From contig JASJQH010000158.1 in the NCBI GenBank assembly GCA_040143965.1, positions 1 to 24,022 on the forward strand: a stretch of DNA of 24,022 nucleotides, in the 5' to 3' direction. The position numbers and the translations under genes were made by a program. This DNA comes from Basidiobolus ranarum. Taxonomy: Eukaryota; Basidiobolomycota; Basidiobolomycetes; Basidiobolales. This document shows, one piece after another, positions 9,222 to 21,135 of this stretch (position 1 is the stretch's first letter; each line of letters begins with the position of its first letter). Below the pieces are notes generated by a model. It was not told where the DNA came from and ran no database searches. It worked only from the letters and a program-made list of their open reading frames with translations.

Positions 9222-12200
9222 CTACTCGTTCCTATTGTCTAATATATTTTCCAATTTGTCTATCAAAACATATAACTCTTGTGCATTTGGAGCTTGCTCA
9301 TCAATACTACGATGTAGTGCAGATATACCTTGACGAAGTTGGTTGAGAGTGACAGGACTCAACGTATAGCTCGTTCCCTGACTAGCAGCTAACAACGACA
9401 TAAGAAGCTTAAGGGAGCCCACACACAACTAAAAGAATCACCACATTAATTGAAATTCATAGAACTAGCGGTTGATACGAAGAATTACCTGAGAATTGGT
9501 TGAAAAGATTCCTTTGATAGATAGATCAATCAACTTTTCATGATTGATATACTCAGGAATTAGATATGAGTAATGGAACAATGCCTACGAATGAAGAGGC
9601 GCTTTAGTTAATATATGTTCATCAATAAACGATAGGGTTTCCATATGCTACCTGGAAGCAAGCCGCCCCGGAAGTGGCAAATTCGGAGTGTTCGATAGCG
9701 ACATGAACGGTATTCATGAGTGTAGGAATGGTACGATCACCAAAAGCCTTCAATATCTGCTTTTCGAAATCGATATTGACCGCTTGTTTTGTGCCCCCTA
9801 ACGGCTGATTGCTGAGTCGTTTGATGGTCATTACAATTACATTAGCCATGCATGTAGATATTTGGGTTTGAGTGTAATCTTGCTCATTAGAGTCTTCGAA
9901 TGAGGATAAATTAAGCAACACAAAATTCAAAGTGAACTCAAAAATGGACTCCTTAATGTCAACACATTCATCTTCAATTTCAACAATGGGGCTGGGATGT
10001 TTCAACACTTCAGTTCCACACAAAACCAACATCAAAGACAAAGTATCTATACAACCTAGCTGTAGCTTGTAAAGATTCTCTAAATGCCATAAGCTATACA
10101 TTAGTAAACAGCCCAATGAATGCAACAACAGTAGAATCATTCACCATCTGCAGACTTCCAACTCAGAAGCTTCGAAAAGCTCGTAGACACAACCTGCTGA
10201 ATGATCTTTATCTCTTGCTGGCCAAAAGTAGCTTGACGTCGTTGGTCGTTGAATGTTTGAATGAACCATTGACAGTAGCCAAATATCCAGTGCTTTATGT
10301 TTAAATAGTCGTTCGAAGTAGCTTCACACAATCCATTCAATTTGTTAGAGATTACAAAGATCGATTCTGGTATTCTGGCGAGAATTTCCAATGCCATAGT
10401 ACGAATTTGAGGAAATTCCAGATCTCCGTTACATCTTTCGTACATCTGAGAAGCAAAGGATCGGATATAATCATCTACATCATTACCTTCCACACTTTCA
10501 GGGTCTTGAAGTTCCGCTTTCAACGGTGTTGCAAGGCAAAACAATAAAGTAGGAAATTGGCCAGTTTCTTTCAATGTTATTTGTTCAAAACAATGTAATG
10601 GAAGAGTCTAAAGTCCATAGGAATGTTAGAAAAGATCTCTTTTGGATGTAAAAGTCAGCATACCTTGAGAATTAGCAAGGGATGCAAGCGTAAGAACAAA
10701 ATCGTTTGCATTTCTAGCGATGATTCTTCAGAATTAGAATCCAACATTTCCTGCGTTAACCTTGGACAAGTAGTGCAGTCAGTAACTGTGACTAACATAA
10801 TGATGAAACCTTCACAAGAAACCCATACCGTGGCTGAGAGATCAGGATTTTAGTGAGTTCGGAGAGTAGCATGTCTACAGAGAGTGGATTCCTTCCAATC
10901 CCTTCAGAGACAGTATTCCAAAATCGAACCAGAATCGTATCTTTTGGAAATGAATAAGACTTTCGCAATAATGGTTTCACTAAGTCACTCCATAGTTGAT
11001 CAGGAATCTACCAGCAACAGAAAACGAAGTTTAAGAATACACTTCAAGCAGCCAGAGCAATTCAAAGCACCTACCAACTGGGTCCATTTCTTAATCAAAT
11101 CAAAGAGTCTTTCAACTAATAGCAGCAATAACAAGGTAGTTAGTAACTAACACAGCCGAATGAAGAATTTTGCTACATCTACTTTGCTTTTGCGTGGCCT
11201 GGCCATCGTCTTGATTGGAGATTGCTGCTCGAATGCTGTGAATTTCCCCCGGGTTCGAGGGCAGAGGTAGTAGCTTGGCATTCGCTGAGTGTGTGGCTTT
11301 CGACAAACTCCTGTTGATAATGGAAATAATGAATCATTGGTATTGAGGTCCATGTATGCTATATGCTATCGATCCTACACACTATGTATGCTAATGCTTT
11401 GATACATACCTCAAGAGATCAAGCAGCGACAGAACTCCCTCTGCGTTACGATTATGCTCGTTCAACATAGATATCAAAGCGGCTTCAGCCGAAGAACGCG
11501 TGATGGCATCAGGGCTGATGAGACGCTTTGAAATTCTTGAAAATGTATCCAAAGGATCTATAAGTTGAGGCTGTCAGTGCATATTATGGACGATTGCGAT
11601 GGAGTTCAATGAGATACCATAATACGACAAAAGTCTAGATGCTATATTCCGCAACGTGATTTGCTCATCCGTCATCCGATCAAATAATTGTTCTCGAAGA
11701 GCGTCTCTATAGGGTCAAAGGAGGCGGTTTAATAAAGCAAACGCAGTATCGTTCAATCCATTGGATTACCTTATTTCCAATGTCTGTCCAGTCAAGAATC
11801 CACCATAATTACTCCTAAAGATCTTCTCCAACAAATGCATGGCATTCTTCTTCTGCACGATGTCACGTGACCCCATTCGTTTCATTACATGATGGATTAT
11901 TTCATCTGAATAATACAGCGATGAATAAGGTTAGAACATTGGTCTCCTCATTGCTCGTAGACAGTTGAACTAACTTGACATGTCAGGGTATGATGAAAAG
12001 CAATCAGCGAGAAATCCAATCGCCGCACTTGAAATAGCATCATCTTCATTTAACATGGCAAGAAGATTGCTAAGAATTGACTCGAGCATAAGTTGCGAAT
12101 TGTTTGATTGATCGATAAACCTCTTCAGCATAGAAAAAGCAATCCCATGGCCATGATGGGCCTTGTCATTGATCTACACATGTAAGTGTGAGAGTTACCA

Positions 12201-13885
12201 CGTATTAGATCTAAACGATGACTGATATCAATTCCTACCACAGCTTCAATCAACGTAAGAAATGCCTTGTCTAGGCCAACTGTCTCGGATCCGTCCACTA
12301 CTCTGTAGCTAGGTAATTTACTCCAGAACAGATCATCTCTGTATCCAAAGAATAACGCACAGCAAACTAAGCGATAGTGAGCATCCAGCTTTTGCGAGGT
12401 TTCCTTTGGTGCAATGTAAGTCGAAAGAAATTAAGTCATTCAAAAGCTGCGCACTACCTTGTCAAAGAGCTTTCCAATATGCTTCTGAATTGAACGCTCG
12501 CTTAGATGTAAATTTCGGGGATCCAAAAACAAGGAAAACCAAGGCCACCACACTTTATACTCTGTTAATATTACTAGAACCTCGGTAATAAGTATCTAGA
12601 ATTAATCCATTTAGCGTAGATTTCCGTGGGAATACCTTCAACTGATGCATCGGACGAGGTCCAGATTTTGAAGCAGCGCTCCAGAATATTTACAACTTCC
12701 TCCAGTCCCTCCTGAAGGAATGTACTGTGGGAGCGATACCACTGTGAATCATACAAGTTTAAAAAAATATAGAAACTCCTGATATAGATTCTGGGCATTA
12801 CCTCTTTTAGCTGCTTCACAATACGAATAGACTCCTGAACAATGGTGATGACTTCGAACTTTAAACTCTCCGACTGGCTAGATCCATGTTCTTTAGCGTT
12901 CGTTGCGATATCATCGGAAACTGTTAACGAAGATGAGGCAATAATTCTTCGTGAAATATGTAAAGCTATAGTTGCTGCGGTAGTCGTAAGTGTCGTAGCT
13001 GTTATGGCTCCATCCACCTCGAGCTTACTAGGATATCTCTTTAGTTCTGGCTCAAATTCTCTATATATAGTACAACAATCAATTCAAATACCTATCCTTC
13101 TGCATTATGGTAACAAGAGCGGATATAAAGAGTGTAGAAGCACCAACACTAAAAAAATCTTCTAGGAAACGAGGGGTTTGTGTTAACAATAATTTATTGC
13201 ACCTAATAAGTATGACTATGGTGTTTTTACTACCTTGACTATCTGTAATTTCTTGAATACCGACTCCCTCGATTTTACGATTCATAGGAGTTTTCTCCGC
13301 TTCATTGAGCAAATGATCCAAAAGTAACACAACACTTAGTTTACTCCGCTTATCTGTACCTTGAAGTTGCTCTATCAAAGCTGCTTGAAAAATATCATGA
13401 ATAGGACTTCTAGCGAACCAACTCAAAATTCGTAGAGCTGCTTTTTTTTCTTCGCTCTTTTCCCTTCTTAAAAGCTAGAAAATAGTTTCAGTAAAATACA
13501 CTAGTAAGTGCGGATTTTATCCCAGCATTAAGAGGTCAAGTACCTTAGTCTCTAACGGATTCATAATTTCTATCAAGTTTTTGCGTTTTTGCATGACACT
13601 TGAACCCACTGAACCATTCACAGAGTCTATTAGGGATTTGAGTGCCAAAGTTATGGGTGCTTTCATAAATATGTTATTATACATTCAACTAGATACACAG
13701 AGAAGTAAAATAGTTTCATTACTATTGTCATGCTTTGTTGACTTGGTGGCAGAGTTGAATGCCTGCTCATTAGTATTCAATAGTAGATATAGAGCCTTTC
13801 CAAGTGTGAGATCTTTTCTCTCCTTCACAGTCAACTCTGAATCGGTTTGTTGGAAATGCTTAGTCTTTAGATCTAGAAATACCAT
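9222..13885 (-). CDS. Large helical-repeat (HEAT/ARM-like) protein of unknown function, 20 exons
   Basis: Twenty minus-strand exons join in phase to ~1117 residues: 13885-13723, 13626-13544, 13474-13234, 13161-13092, 13027-12802, 12741-12636, 12561-12458, 12388-12239, 12173-11975, 11905-11770, 11706-11618, 11557-11410, 11310-11183, 11115-11075, 11007-10829, 10760-10664, 10607-10145, 10079-9652, 9584-9489, 9428-9222. The product is almost wholly amphipathic helices with Leu-rich pairs, as in armadillo/HEAT solenoids. It has no signal peptide, membrane segment or catalytic motif that I see. Recognisable landmarks are PWFSLFLDPRNLHLSER, HGHGIAFSMLKRF and LFLRLHPLLILKTLP. I cannot name the family. 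A scaffold or transport adaptor is possible, but unsupported. The first intron (13722-13627) is the least certain: the exon 1 frame runs into TGA before exon 2, and other splice pairs exist. It is convergent with the RAD51D-like gene (222 bp between stops). Confidence 0.75.
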
Positions 13886-14313
13886 GTCTTATTCTATATT
13901 GAAGTTCTATCAGCCAAAAGAGAAATATGGTTTCACCAACACCGTTGGAGTGATTTGACATTCATTGTAATCGAAAGTTTTAATCATCAGTGATCATCAA
14001 CACTGAATCTTCATTTATCATAGAAAATGATATAGAGCTTTGGAATGTAGGACCAATTCTAAGCATTTACAAATCAATGAATAGAATCAACCACACATGC
14101 ATACAATTCCACTATTTTTAGCGAACAGATAGAATCCTCGACTTGTATAAATATAGACAGCTCTCATTGGAAGAATTTTCAACAGTCCAACTGCCTCCAG
14201 AGATTTCACCTGCTGTCGTCATTTCTTTCACTAGGTCAGACAACTTGCTCCACACTTTAATCCATTATCACGGGGCTCTTTCTTCACAAAAGTGATACAA
14301 GTCAATAAGAAAT
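13886..14313. promoter_or_regulatory. Divergent promoter region, helical-repeat gene / CCDC6-like gene
   Basis: The 428 bp between the two start codons hold a TATAAATA box at 14146-14153 oriented toward the CCDC6-like gene (ATG 168 bp downstream). On the minus strand an 11-codon upstream reading frame spans 13965-13933, ahead of the helical-repeat start. TGATCATCA-like repeats lie at ~13982-14000. No gene is seen. Confidence 0.45.
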
Positions 14314-16100
14314 ATGTCGCAAATGGAAAATCCAACCAACAACGAAGTAACTCACTTACAAACGGTTCTTCAAGAACAGAAAGACCAGATTAACCGTCTC
14401 ACCGAAAAACTTCGTGTATTTGGAAAGCAACAAAAAGAGTCTGCTGCTGAACTAAATGTATTTTATCTTTATAATATATTCTTAATTTCTTTCACTTTCG
14501 ACTTGATATAGTCACCGACACTTGGAAACTGAAAATAACCTGGTTTTTTCGTTCTCTTTTTACCAAACCTTATAGGCTCGTGACCAAATATTGACTCAAG
14601 TCGAACAAGGTGAAAAATGTATGAACAACTCTCTTGAATATCAACTGAACCAAGTAAGGATAATTTGCTTCCTCATGGACTTTTTATCCTTCCATAACTA
14701 ATCATTCTTCACAGAACCGCAAAAGTAAAGCTGATCTTGAAGGAAGTACTGCTGCTATCCTGTCCGATACTGACAATGTAGAAGAACTCAAAAAACTACT
14801 AAATGAATATGTTCAGCGCTCACAAGATCAAGAGCGCTCCATCAAAAGACTGCAATTTGATTTGGAAATGGAGATCGGTCACGTTAATATTTTGCGTCAC
14901 GAAAACCAAACGTTGAAGCAGTTAACAGTTGATATGGTTGGTTGTTGTTTACACATGACTATTCAATTATGATGTATTAAGTAAGTTCTCCTAGCATGCA
15001 TCAGCCGAGCAAGAGGAGGAGTATATCTCCAATAAGCTACTTAAAAGCATTGCCAATCTCAAGAAAGAAAAGGCTGAATTGCTGGTTCAGGTTGAACGAG
15101 AGGAGGAATATCTTACCAACACCTTACAACGAAAATTGACACAGGTACTAAACCATTTGAATTCATATCTTTTAAATCTTAGCTAACAGTGGTCTGTCCT
15201 GAAGCTTCAAAAAGAAAAAATCGACCTTGAGAATGCTCTTGAGCAGGAACAAGAGTTCATGGTCAACAGACTCCAAAAGCAGCTAGATGGATTGCGTTTG
15301 GAACAATCGCAAAAGGATTTGGGAACGAGCCCACCATCACCATCTCTTTCATCGTCACCCCCAGCGTAAGTTATATCTCTATGTAAAGCACCACTTTCTC
15401 TTAATAATTACTAACACTATATACAGTCACAGATGGAGACCTACACATTCGCCATCCTCTTCTGATGTTAGTGTTTCATCCCATGCTGTTACTGAAGTTT
15501 TGAAGGCTGAAGTGACTGCTCTACGTATAAAGCAAACTGAGCTCGAAAAAGAATGTATGCTCAACATGCTAGTTGAAGTATATTTACATGCATAATTGCT
15601 AACCATCATCACTTGTAGTTACTGCCACATACAACCAACTCAAGATTTACAAGAATGAATTGATTGAATTGCGCAAGAAATGCCAACTTCCTGTAGATGA
15701 CCTTTTATCTGAAAGGTAGGTTACCTTTTGCTGTTCTTGAGAAAATCATTTACTCACTTTGTGTGCTTCAAGCGCTGTTCCTTCATTTATGCGATTCAAC
15801 AATGCGTCTTCAAAGCATGTAAGTTGCCCCATATTCACCAACGTTTATTAAATCGAGATATTAATCATATTTGAATATAGCGCACCAGACGTTCAATGTC
15901 CAGTGGAGATCAAACCCAAATGTTGAAAACACTTGTTACTCAAGAATTCCAGTTCCCAGCTGGGTCAGTGCCTGCGGAAACCCCGCAAAACTTGGCACCC
16001 ACGTTTGCGCATAAGCCTAGAACCGGTAAGTGGAACAATCTCCCGTATCCCATCCATCATTGGCTTCATTCACTGACATGACATTACTTGGATAGACTGA
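14314..16100 (+). CDS. CCDC6: CCDC6-like coiled-coil protein
   Basis: Ten exons (14314-14457, 14576-14653, 14715-14936, 14995-15144, 15205-15365, 15427-15554, 15619-15715, 15773-15818, 15881-16025, 16096-16100) give ~391 residues. The protein is coiled coil from near residue 10 to ~250. The diagnostic part is a run of ~30-residue repeats beginning with acidic blocks: [30 protein letters not shown] and [15 protein letters not shown], as in CCDC6. A Ser/Pro-rich patch with [11 protein letters not shown] follows, resembling the proline-rich tail of CCDC6, then another helix and a basic C-terminus. In animals CCDC6 acts in DNA-damage and checkpoint signalling; its fungal role is not known to me. 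The acceptor at 15204 is preferred over 15189 because it keeps the repeat register. The last junction is uncertain: splicing gives GAC then TGA, whereas reading through the donor at 16026 stops at 16081. Confidence 0.82.
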
Positions 16101-16711
16101 TCTCAAGGATATTGATTACTCTATAGGGGTGTGACTTTTGCTTGTTTACTTTCCCAATGGATTGCTCAGCGCTCACCCGATGCCTAGGTTTGAGAATAAT
16201 AAATATAACACAGTATTGAGGATCAGGTGTTAGGTTATGCTCAAATGGATACTTCTTTGCATAAACTAATCAAACCTTCGTCTAACCTATATACCAATAT
16301 TGTCACCAGATTTCTCACTTCGAATGAGCTCAGTTATTTTCGGTTCTTCGGTTCTTAAATTCCCTTAGTGATAGATCAATAAATCAATTTAACTCGACTA
16401 AATGTCTGCTTGATGCCTATTTCTTATTGGTCAAGTGTAAAGCAGGTGAGACTACAGGAACAATGCATTTCATTACCAAGGAGACATTTACACTTTAATA
16501 CGCGTATTTCATATATGGTGAAATATTTTATCGATATTTAAAGATGGCCACCAGAAAACAAGAGAAATTCAAGAAAAATTTGCAAGCACTCATAACACGT
16601 TCGAGAGAAAGATATACCATGAAGACGCACTCAGGCGAATACTTGAGTGAATAATTTGACTTGTTTATTATAGGAAGATACATAAACAATCATTACAGAC
16701 GACTAAATAGA
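16101..16711. other. Intergenic region between convergent CCDC6-like and ubiquitin-eL40 genes
   Basis: About 610 bp of 3' flanks. AATAAA-like signals for the + gene are near 16376. A minus-strand AATAAA (TTTATT at 16664-16669) serves ubiquitin-eL40. A 36-codon basic frame at 16544-16654 (+) is too short and unsupported to call a gene. Confidence 0.45.
16664..16669 (-). terminator. Polyadenylation signal of ubiquitin-eL40
   Basis: AATAAA on the minus strand lies ~42 nt past the stop codon at 16712, a normal position for a 3'-end processing signal. Confidence 0.5.
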
Positions 16712-17239
<528 letters not shown>

Positions 17240-17547
17240 CTGCTTTGTGACCTTGCGGATACCGAAAGTGAAAGAGGGGGTTCGCATGGATGGCAATTCG
17301 TTTTAAACCTCAATCCCAAAAAAATCAGCAATTTTTAGCATGAGCTGTTATTGGTCCAATACAAATATTTTGTCTGATTTTTCTTGACTAACACAAATTG
17401 CTACAATAAATCAATTAAAACCACCCTGATGTCCACAATCTACGCAGAAAGAGTGGACTAAATCGAAAGCCTGGATATCGAATCCGCTATCGGACTGTTA
17501 TTAAAGATAATATCTGGAAGTTGGTTGATAGTGGTTAGTGTGTTAGT
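17240..17547. promoter_or_regulatory. Divergent promoter region, ubiquitin-eL40 / TFB4
   Basis: It includes the short 5' leader exon of ubiquitin-eL40 (about 17240-17285) and AT-rich DNA up to the TFB4 start codon. A T-rich tract (A-rich on the other strand) at ~17318-17336 lies just upstream of the ubiquitin-eL40 leader. No other gene is seen. Confidence 0.4.
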
Positions 17548-19057
17548 ATGGTCGATACAACGCTCAATGAAGGCAAGTGCACACATACATTGTATTCGAG
17601 CTATTTGTAATAGATTCTTACTCTTTATAAAACATTTCTTTGAATATCGTAAATAATAGAGGATCCCAGTCTTTTGGTGATAATACTAGATACAAATCCG
17701 TTCTCTTGGTCCAAGTCAGAGGAATCCGCCACGCCGCTATCCTTCAACACTGCTCAAAGCCATTTACTCATCTTCATACATGCTTATTTATCCTTGAAAC
17801 CAGATAATAGGATTGCCGTTGTAGCCAGTCATTTGGGCACTAGGTCGATTAGTTAATTCAACTTACAAAGATGGTAAACCCAATGCTGACGTTATTTTAT
17901 TTGTACCTGCAGTCGTTTTATCTATCCTACCGAAAAAACTGACTTGGTTGCTCAAAGTGAAGAGACTTCCACTTCCGCTAAGGATGCAAACGTATACCAA
18001 CGCTTTAAATCTATCGATAAACAAATCTCTAAAAATCTTAAAACACTCATCGAATCCGACTTGAATCTTGACTCCTTTCCTGATAAAGGTATGTCAATTG
18101 CCTACGCAAGTTCATGCAATGTTATGATGCTAAGTATCAATATAATTTCTCAGGTTCCTCCGCAATATCTGGGGCTTTTTCAATGGCTCTATGTTGTATC
18201 CTTTTGTTTGAGACAGTCTATTGGGTAAGCGAGAGACTCCTACGTTACGATACTTAACTCTATCATATAGACATCAACCGTATGATGAAGCGTGATGACC
18301 TTGGAAGAATCAAACCTCGATTACTTGTACTCTCCGTTTCTGCCGATTCGCCTTATCAATACATTCCGATTATGAATTGTATCTTTTCAGCACAAAAAGC
18401 GGTACGCACTATTTTAAAAGGCTACTTCAAAATCAACAGAGTATTAATTGCCCACGAGTAGAGTATCCCCATAGATGTATGCAAGATCTATGGAGCAGAT
18501 TCTGCGTTCTTACAACAAGCAGCGTATATTAGTAGTGGTACCTATCTCAAAGCAGAAAACGCATCTGGGCTTTTGCAATATCTTCTGGTTAGTTTAAGGA
18601 AGCAGTAATGTTAAGAAAAATAGGAGGCTAACATGCATTGTTAGTTCACATTTCTTCCTGATCGGTATGTTAGGAACTACTTCTGTTTACCTGGAAAAGA
18701 TCAGGTGGACTTTCGTGCGGCCTGTTTCTGCCACAAAAAGGTGATTGATGTAGGATACGTATGCTCTGTATGTTTATCAAGTAAGTGTTAACCCTGTATG
18801 AAATGTTTGTGTTGAGCCTTAACTAACATTTGCTCTAGTTTTCTGCGGTTTCTCTCCCGTCTGCTCAACATGCAGGTTTGATCTATTTACTGTTTACGTG
18901 TCCATTGTGTAGCTTGTTATTCATCAATCTTTACAACAATAGAACCAAGTTTGAATCGCGAAACGGAATATCCGATGAGCCCCAAATGGTCAAAACTGTC
19001 TTTCAGAATGGACTGGCACCAACCACCAATGGTACATCTTTGCCCAGTAATTCTTGA
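17548..19057 (+). CDS. TFB4: TFIIH core subunit Tfb4/p34 (GTF2H3)
   Basis: Nine exons (17548-17572, 17660-17843, 17913-18088, 18154-18195, 18271-18401, 18462-18587, 18645-18780, 18839-18875, 18943-19057) give 323 residues. The N-terminal vWA-like fold starts with LLVIILDTNPFSW and continues through IAVVASHLG and RFIYP. The core contains the PRLLVLSVSAD strand and IPIDVCKIYGADSAFLQQAA. The C-terminus has a Cys-rich zinc finger (VCSVCL and CSTCRTKF) followed by an extension. Tfb4 belongs to the TFIIH core used in promoter opening and nucleotide excision repair, and binds Ssl1/p44. The first intron (17573-17659) has a GC donor (AAG|GCAAGT), needed to attach the ATG, because a stop lies in frame just before exon 2. 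The exon 2 donor is GTCGAT, also weak. The next gene, FCF1, follows in tandem 378 bp on. Confidence 0.92.
17573..17659 (+). other. GC-AG intron in TFB4
   Basis: The donor GAAG|GCAAGT matches the consensus expected for GC donors, with strong flanking pairing to U1. The acceptor is AATAATAG. No GT donor nearby keeps the frame into the conserved DPSLLVIILD segment. Confidence 0.7.
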
Positions 19058-19435
19058 GTTCTCCTCGTCCCACCAATATAGAGCTGCTCGTGATCTGCTC
19101 GTGATACACGAAGATATATGTTCATCATTGTATTTAGTTTATGGTGCTTCGAAGGAAATCCGCATTATGATACTGTCTAGCTTATGTTGTTTATTTTGTA
19201 TGACTACCAGAGATAATGATTAAAAACTGAGATCTGCAATTAGGATCTTGATTAAACTATCTTTTTTTTTTAAATACCCTCGGGAATCAATTTCTTTCAC
19301 GCAGCAAAGTCCAAAATACATGAATAGGTTTTTTTTTTCTTTTTTAACAAATATCTTGGATAAAAAAATTGCTTCTAAGTATTGTTAGAGTTTCCTTGTG
19401 AATTGTAAACTTTCTTCCTTTTAGCTACTAACAAG
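19058..19435. other. Intergenic region TFB4 to FCF1
   Basis: 378 bp with T-rich runs at ~19261-19271 and ~19328-19345 and an AT-rich leader to FCF1. Frames open through 19223 are continuations outside the TFB4 frame. I see no gene. Confidence 0.45.
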
Positions 19436-20340
19436 ATGGTATGTTTGAATAAGCAATAGTTAGGAACCATTCACAAACAGATAGAACTAAATACCATGCT
19501 ATCATACAGGGTAAAGCCAAGAAAACGAGACAATTCGGGCTTGTAAAGCGTATGATTAATCCTAAGGATGCTAGATTGTAAGTGGACTTTAGTCGGTTTT
19601 GTATTATCTTGTCACACTCTAAACCTGGTGTTTTTAGGAAGGAGAATCAAGAGAAATTGAAGAAAAAGGAAGAGGAGAAGGAAAAGAGTTTGGTTAATCA
19701 CATGTAAGTTTCAAACTCTACGTTCAATTTCTCCGCCTTTCAATTATTCAAACGATTCTTTTAGCCCTCAAGTTGCCTCTTCTCTCTTCTTCCGTTACAA
19801 CACAGCTCTGGGACCTCCTTATCATGTGCTGGTCGATACCAATTTCATCAATTTCTCCATCCAAAACAAGTTAGAACTTGTCAAGTCTATGATGGACTGT
19901 CTCTATGCCAAGTGTATCCCTTGCATCACTGACTGTGTCATGGCTGAATTGGAAAAACTTGGACCCAAATATCGCGTTGCGCTCAGGTAATTATTGAGGA
20001 GTCGTCTTTACAAAAGTCAATCTATGTACTGATTATTTGCTCTACAGAGTGGCGAGAGATCCTCGTTTCGAGAAGCTTCCTTGTTCTCACAAAGGTACCT
20101 ATGCTGATGACTGCTTAGTTAACCGTGTTATGCAAGTAAGTGGTTTTTCGACCTAATATTTGTTTTGTAACCTGATGATTAATGTCCCGTTTCTAGCATA
20201 AATGCTACATCGTGGCCACTTGTGATCGCGACTTGAAGCGTCGTATTCGTAAAATCCCTGGTATCCCAATCATGTATATCGCTCAGCATAAATATACCAT
20301 TGAAAGATTACCTGAAGCCTATGGCGCGCCAAATATCTAA
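19436..20340 (+). CDS. FCF1: Fcf1/Utp24 PIN-domain endonuclease for 18S rRNA maturation
   Basis: Six exons (19436-19438, 19510-19577, 19638-19703, 19765-19986, 20048-20135, 20197-20340) give 196 residues, the length usual for the family. The N-terminus [16 protein letters not shown] and a lysine/glutamate-rich helix precede the PIN domain. Acidic active-site residues are visible in [28 protein letters not shown] and [11 protein letters not shown], so the nuclease looks intact. The C-terminus is [18 protein letters not shown]. Fcf1 acts in the nucleolar SSU processome, cutting pre-rRNA at early sites around the 18S 5' end. The first coding exon is only the ATG: the GT of the donor follows immediately, and the second exon starts GGT AAA GCC. 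Without that splice the frame stops after 7 codons. Confidence 0.96.
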
Positions 20341-20507
20341 ATTTTAGTTAGGCCTGGCTAGACTCACCACCCTGCTTTATTCATTTTCTACCAACTGAAA
20401 TAATTTGCAATGTAATATGTTTTTCTCTTTCGCACCGTTGTTACCTCGCTCCGTTCCCATCCCCTCTCCGTCCCAGTCCGCGTCAATTCTTGTGTTCTTC
20501 ATTTCTC

Positions 20508-20513
20508 AATAAA
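20508..20513 (+). terminator. Polyadenylation signal of FCF1
   Basis: AATAAA lies ~170 nt past the FCF1 stop in a pyrimidine-rich 3' flank. Position and motif fit; no other support. Confidence 0.4.
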
Positions 20514-21096
20514 CTCTAATCATAGAAACTATGGTGATACTATTTCCTACTTTTACTGATTCTCTAATAAATAAAATAGGGGCTATATTTAGTAGGATCC
20601 AGCTAAGATCTGATTAGTCTAAGCGTTTATTTATGCCCAGAAAAACTTGTTCACCATCAATAGGACTTTTCAAGGCATCCCTAACAACAAATACACTTGG
20701 ATAGAAAGTCTGCTTTTGTATTAGGGGCTAATAGTACGCGGCCATATTCACTGATTTCTCGAAGTTAGGCCACACCCACCCTTGATCTTATATATTGAAC
20801 TGAACGCGAAACTTTCTTGTCATATATCTCTTGGGTTTTTTTTGTTTTGTATTTATATCTTTCTTGTGTCCTTGCCTTTGTTCTATAGAATAACAAACTC
20901 AACGTAGCCTTTTGAAAGGGTAATATTCATACTAGTTGTTACACCTAGCTCGTTTTGTAAACAACTTTCGGTGCTTGTTAAGGATACGTACTCGATTCCC
21001 TTGTGTTTACACTTTGATAATTGCAGTGGGAGCCTATCTTGACCGGGCTGACTTTTTGACTTGACTGATTCAGAGAGATTGACTTGGATCCCCTCT

Positions 21097-21135
21097 ATGA
21101 TCCACTTTTACAGTCCTTACTCCCTCATATTTTAA
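21097..21135 (+). promoter_or_regulatory. Possible upstream open reading frame in formin leader
   Basis: A 12-codon frame ends 45 bases before the formin ATG. If it lies within the transcript it could lower formin translation. The transcript start is not known. Confidence 0.25.

Noticed and set aside
10623-11150. + strand frames of 76 and 88 codons
   Set aside because: Antisense to exons 14-16 of the helical-repeat gene; no start context or family match.
11112-11353. Two overlapping minus frames near exon 13 of the helical-repeat gene
   Set aside because: One is exon 13 read into its intron and the other an alternative frame; only the first part (11310-11183) is used.
14506-14575. Possible micro-exon within the first CCDC6-like intron
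   Set aside because: A TAG acceptor at 14512 and a GTTTTT donor exist, but the in-phase frame meets TGA; a single 118-nt intron is simpler.
16544-16654. 36-codon basic frame MATRKQEKFKKNLQAL... on the + strand
   Set aside because: Short, in the 3' flank of two convergent genes, no splice partners or known family; composition alone is not enough.
18951-19223. 90-codon + frame after the TFB4 zinc finger
   Set aside because: It is out of frame with the spliced TFB4 exon 9, which stops at 19057; the frame has no ATG or family signal of its own.
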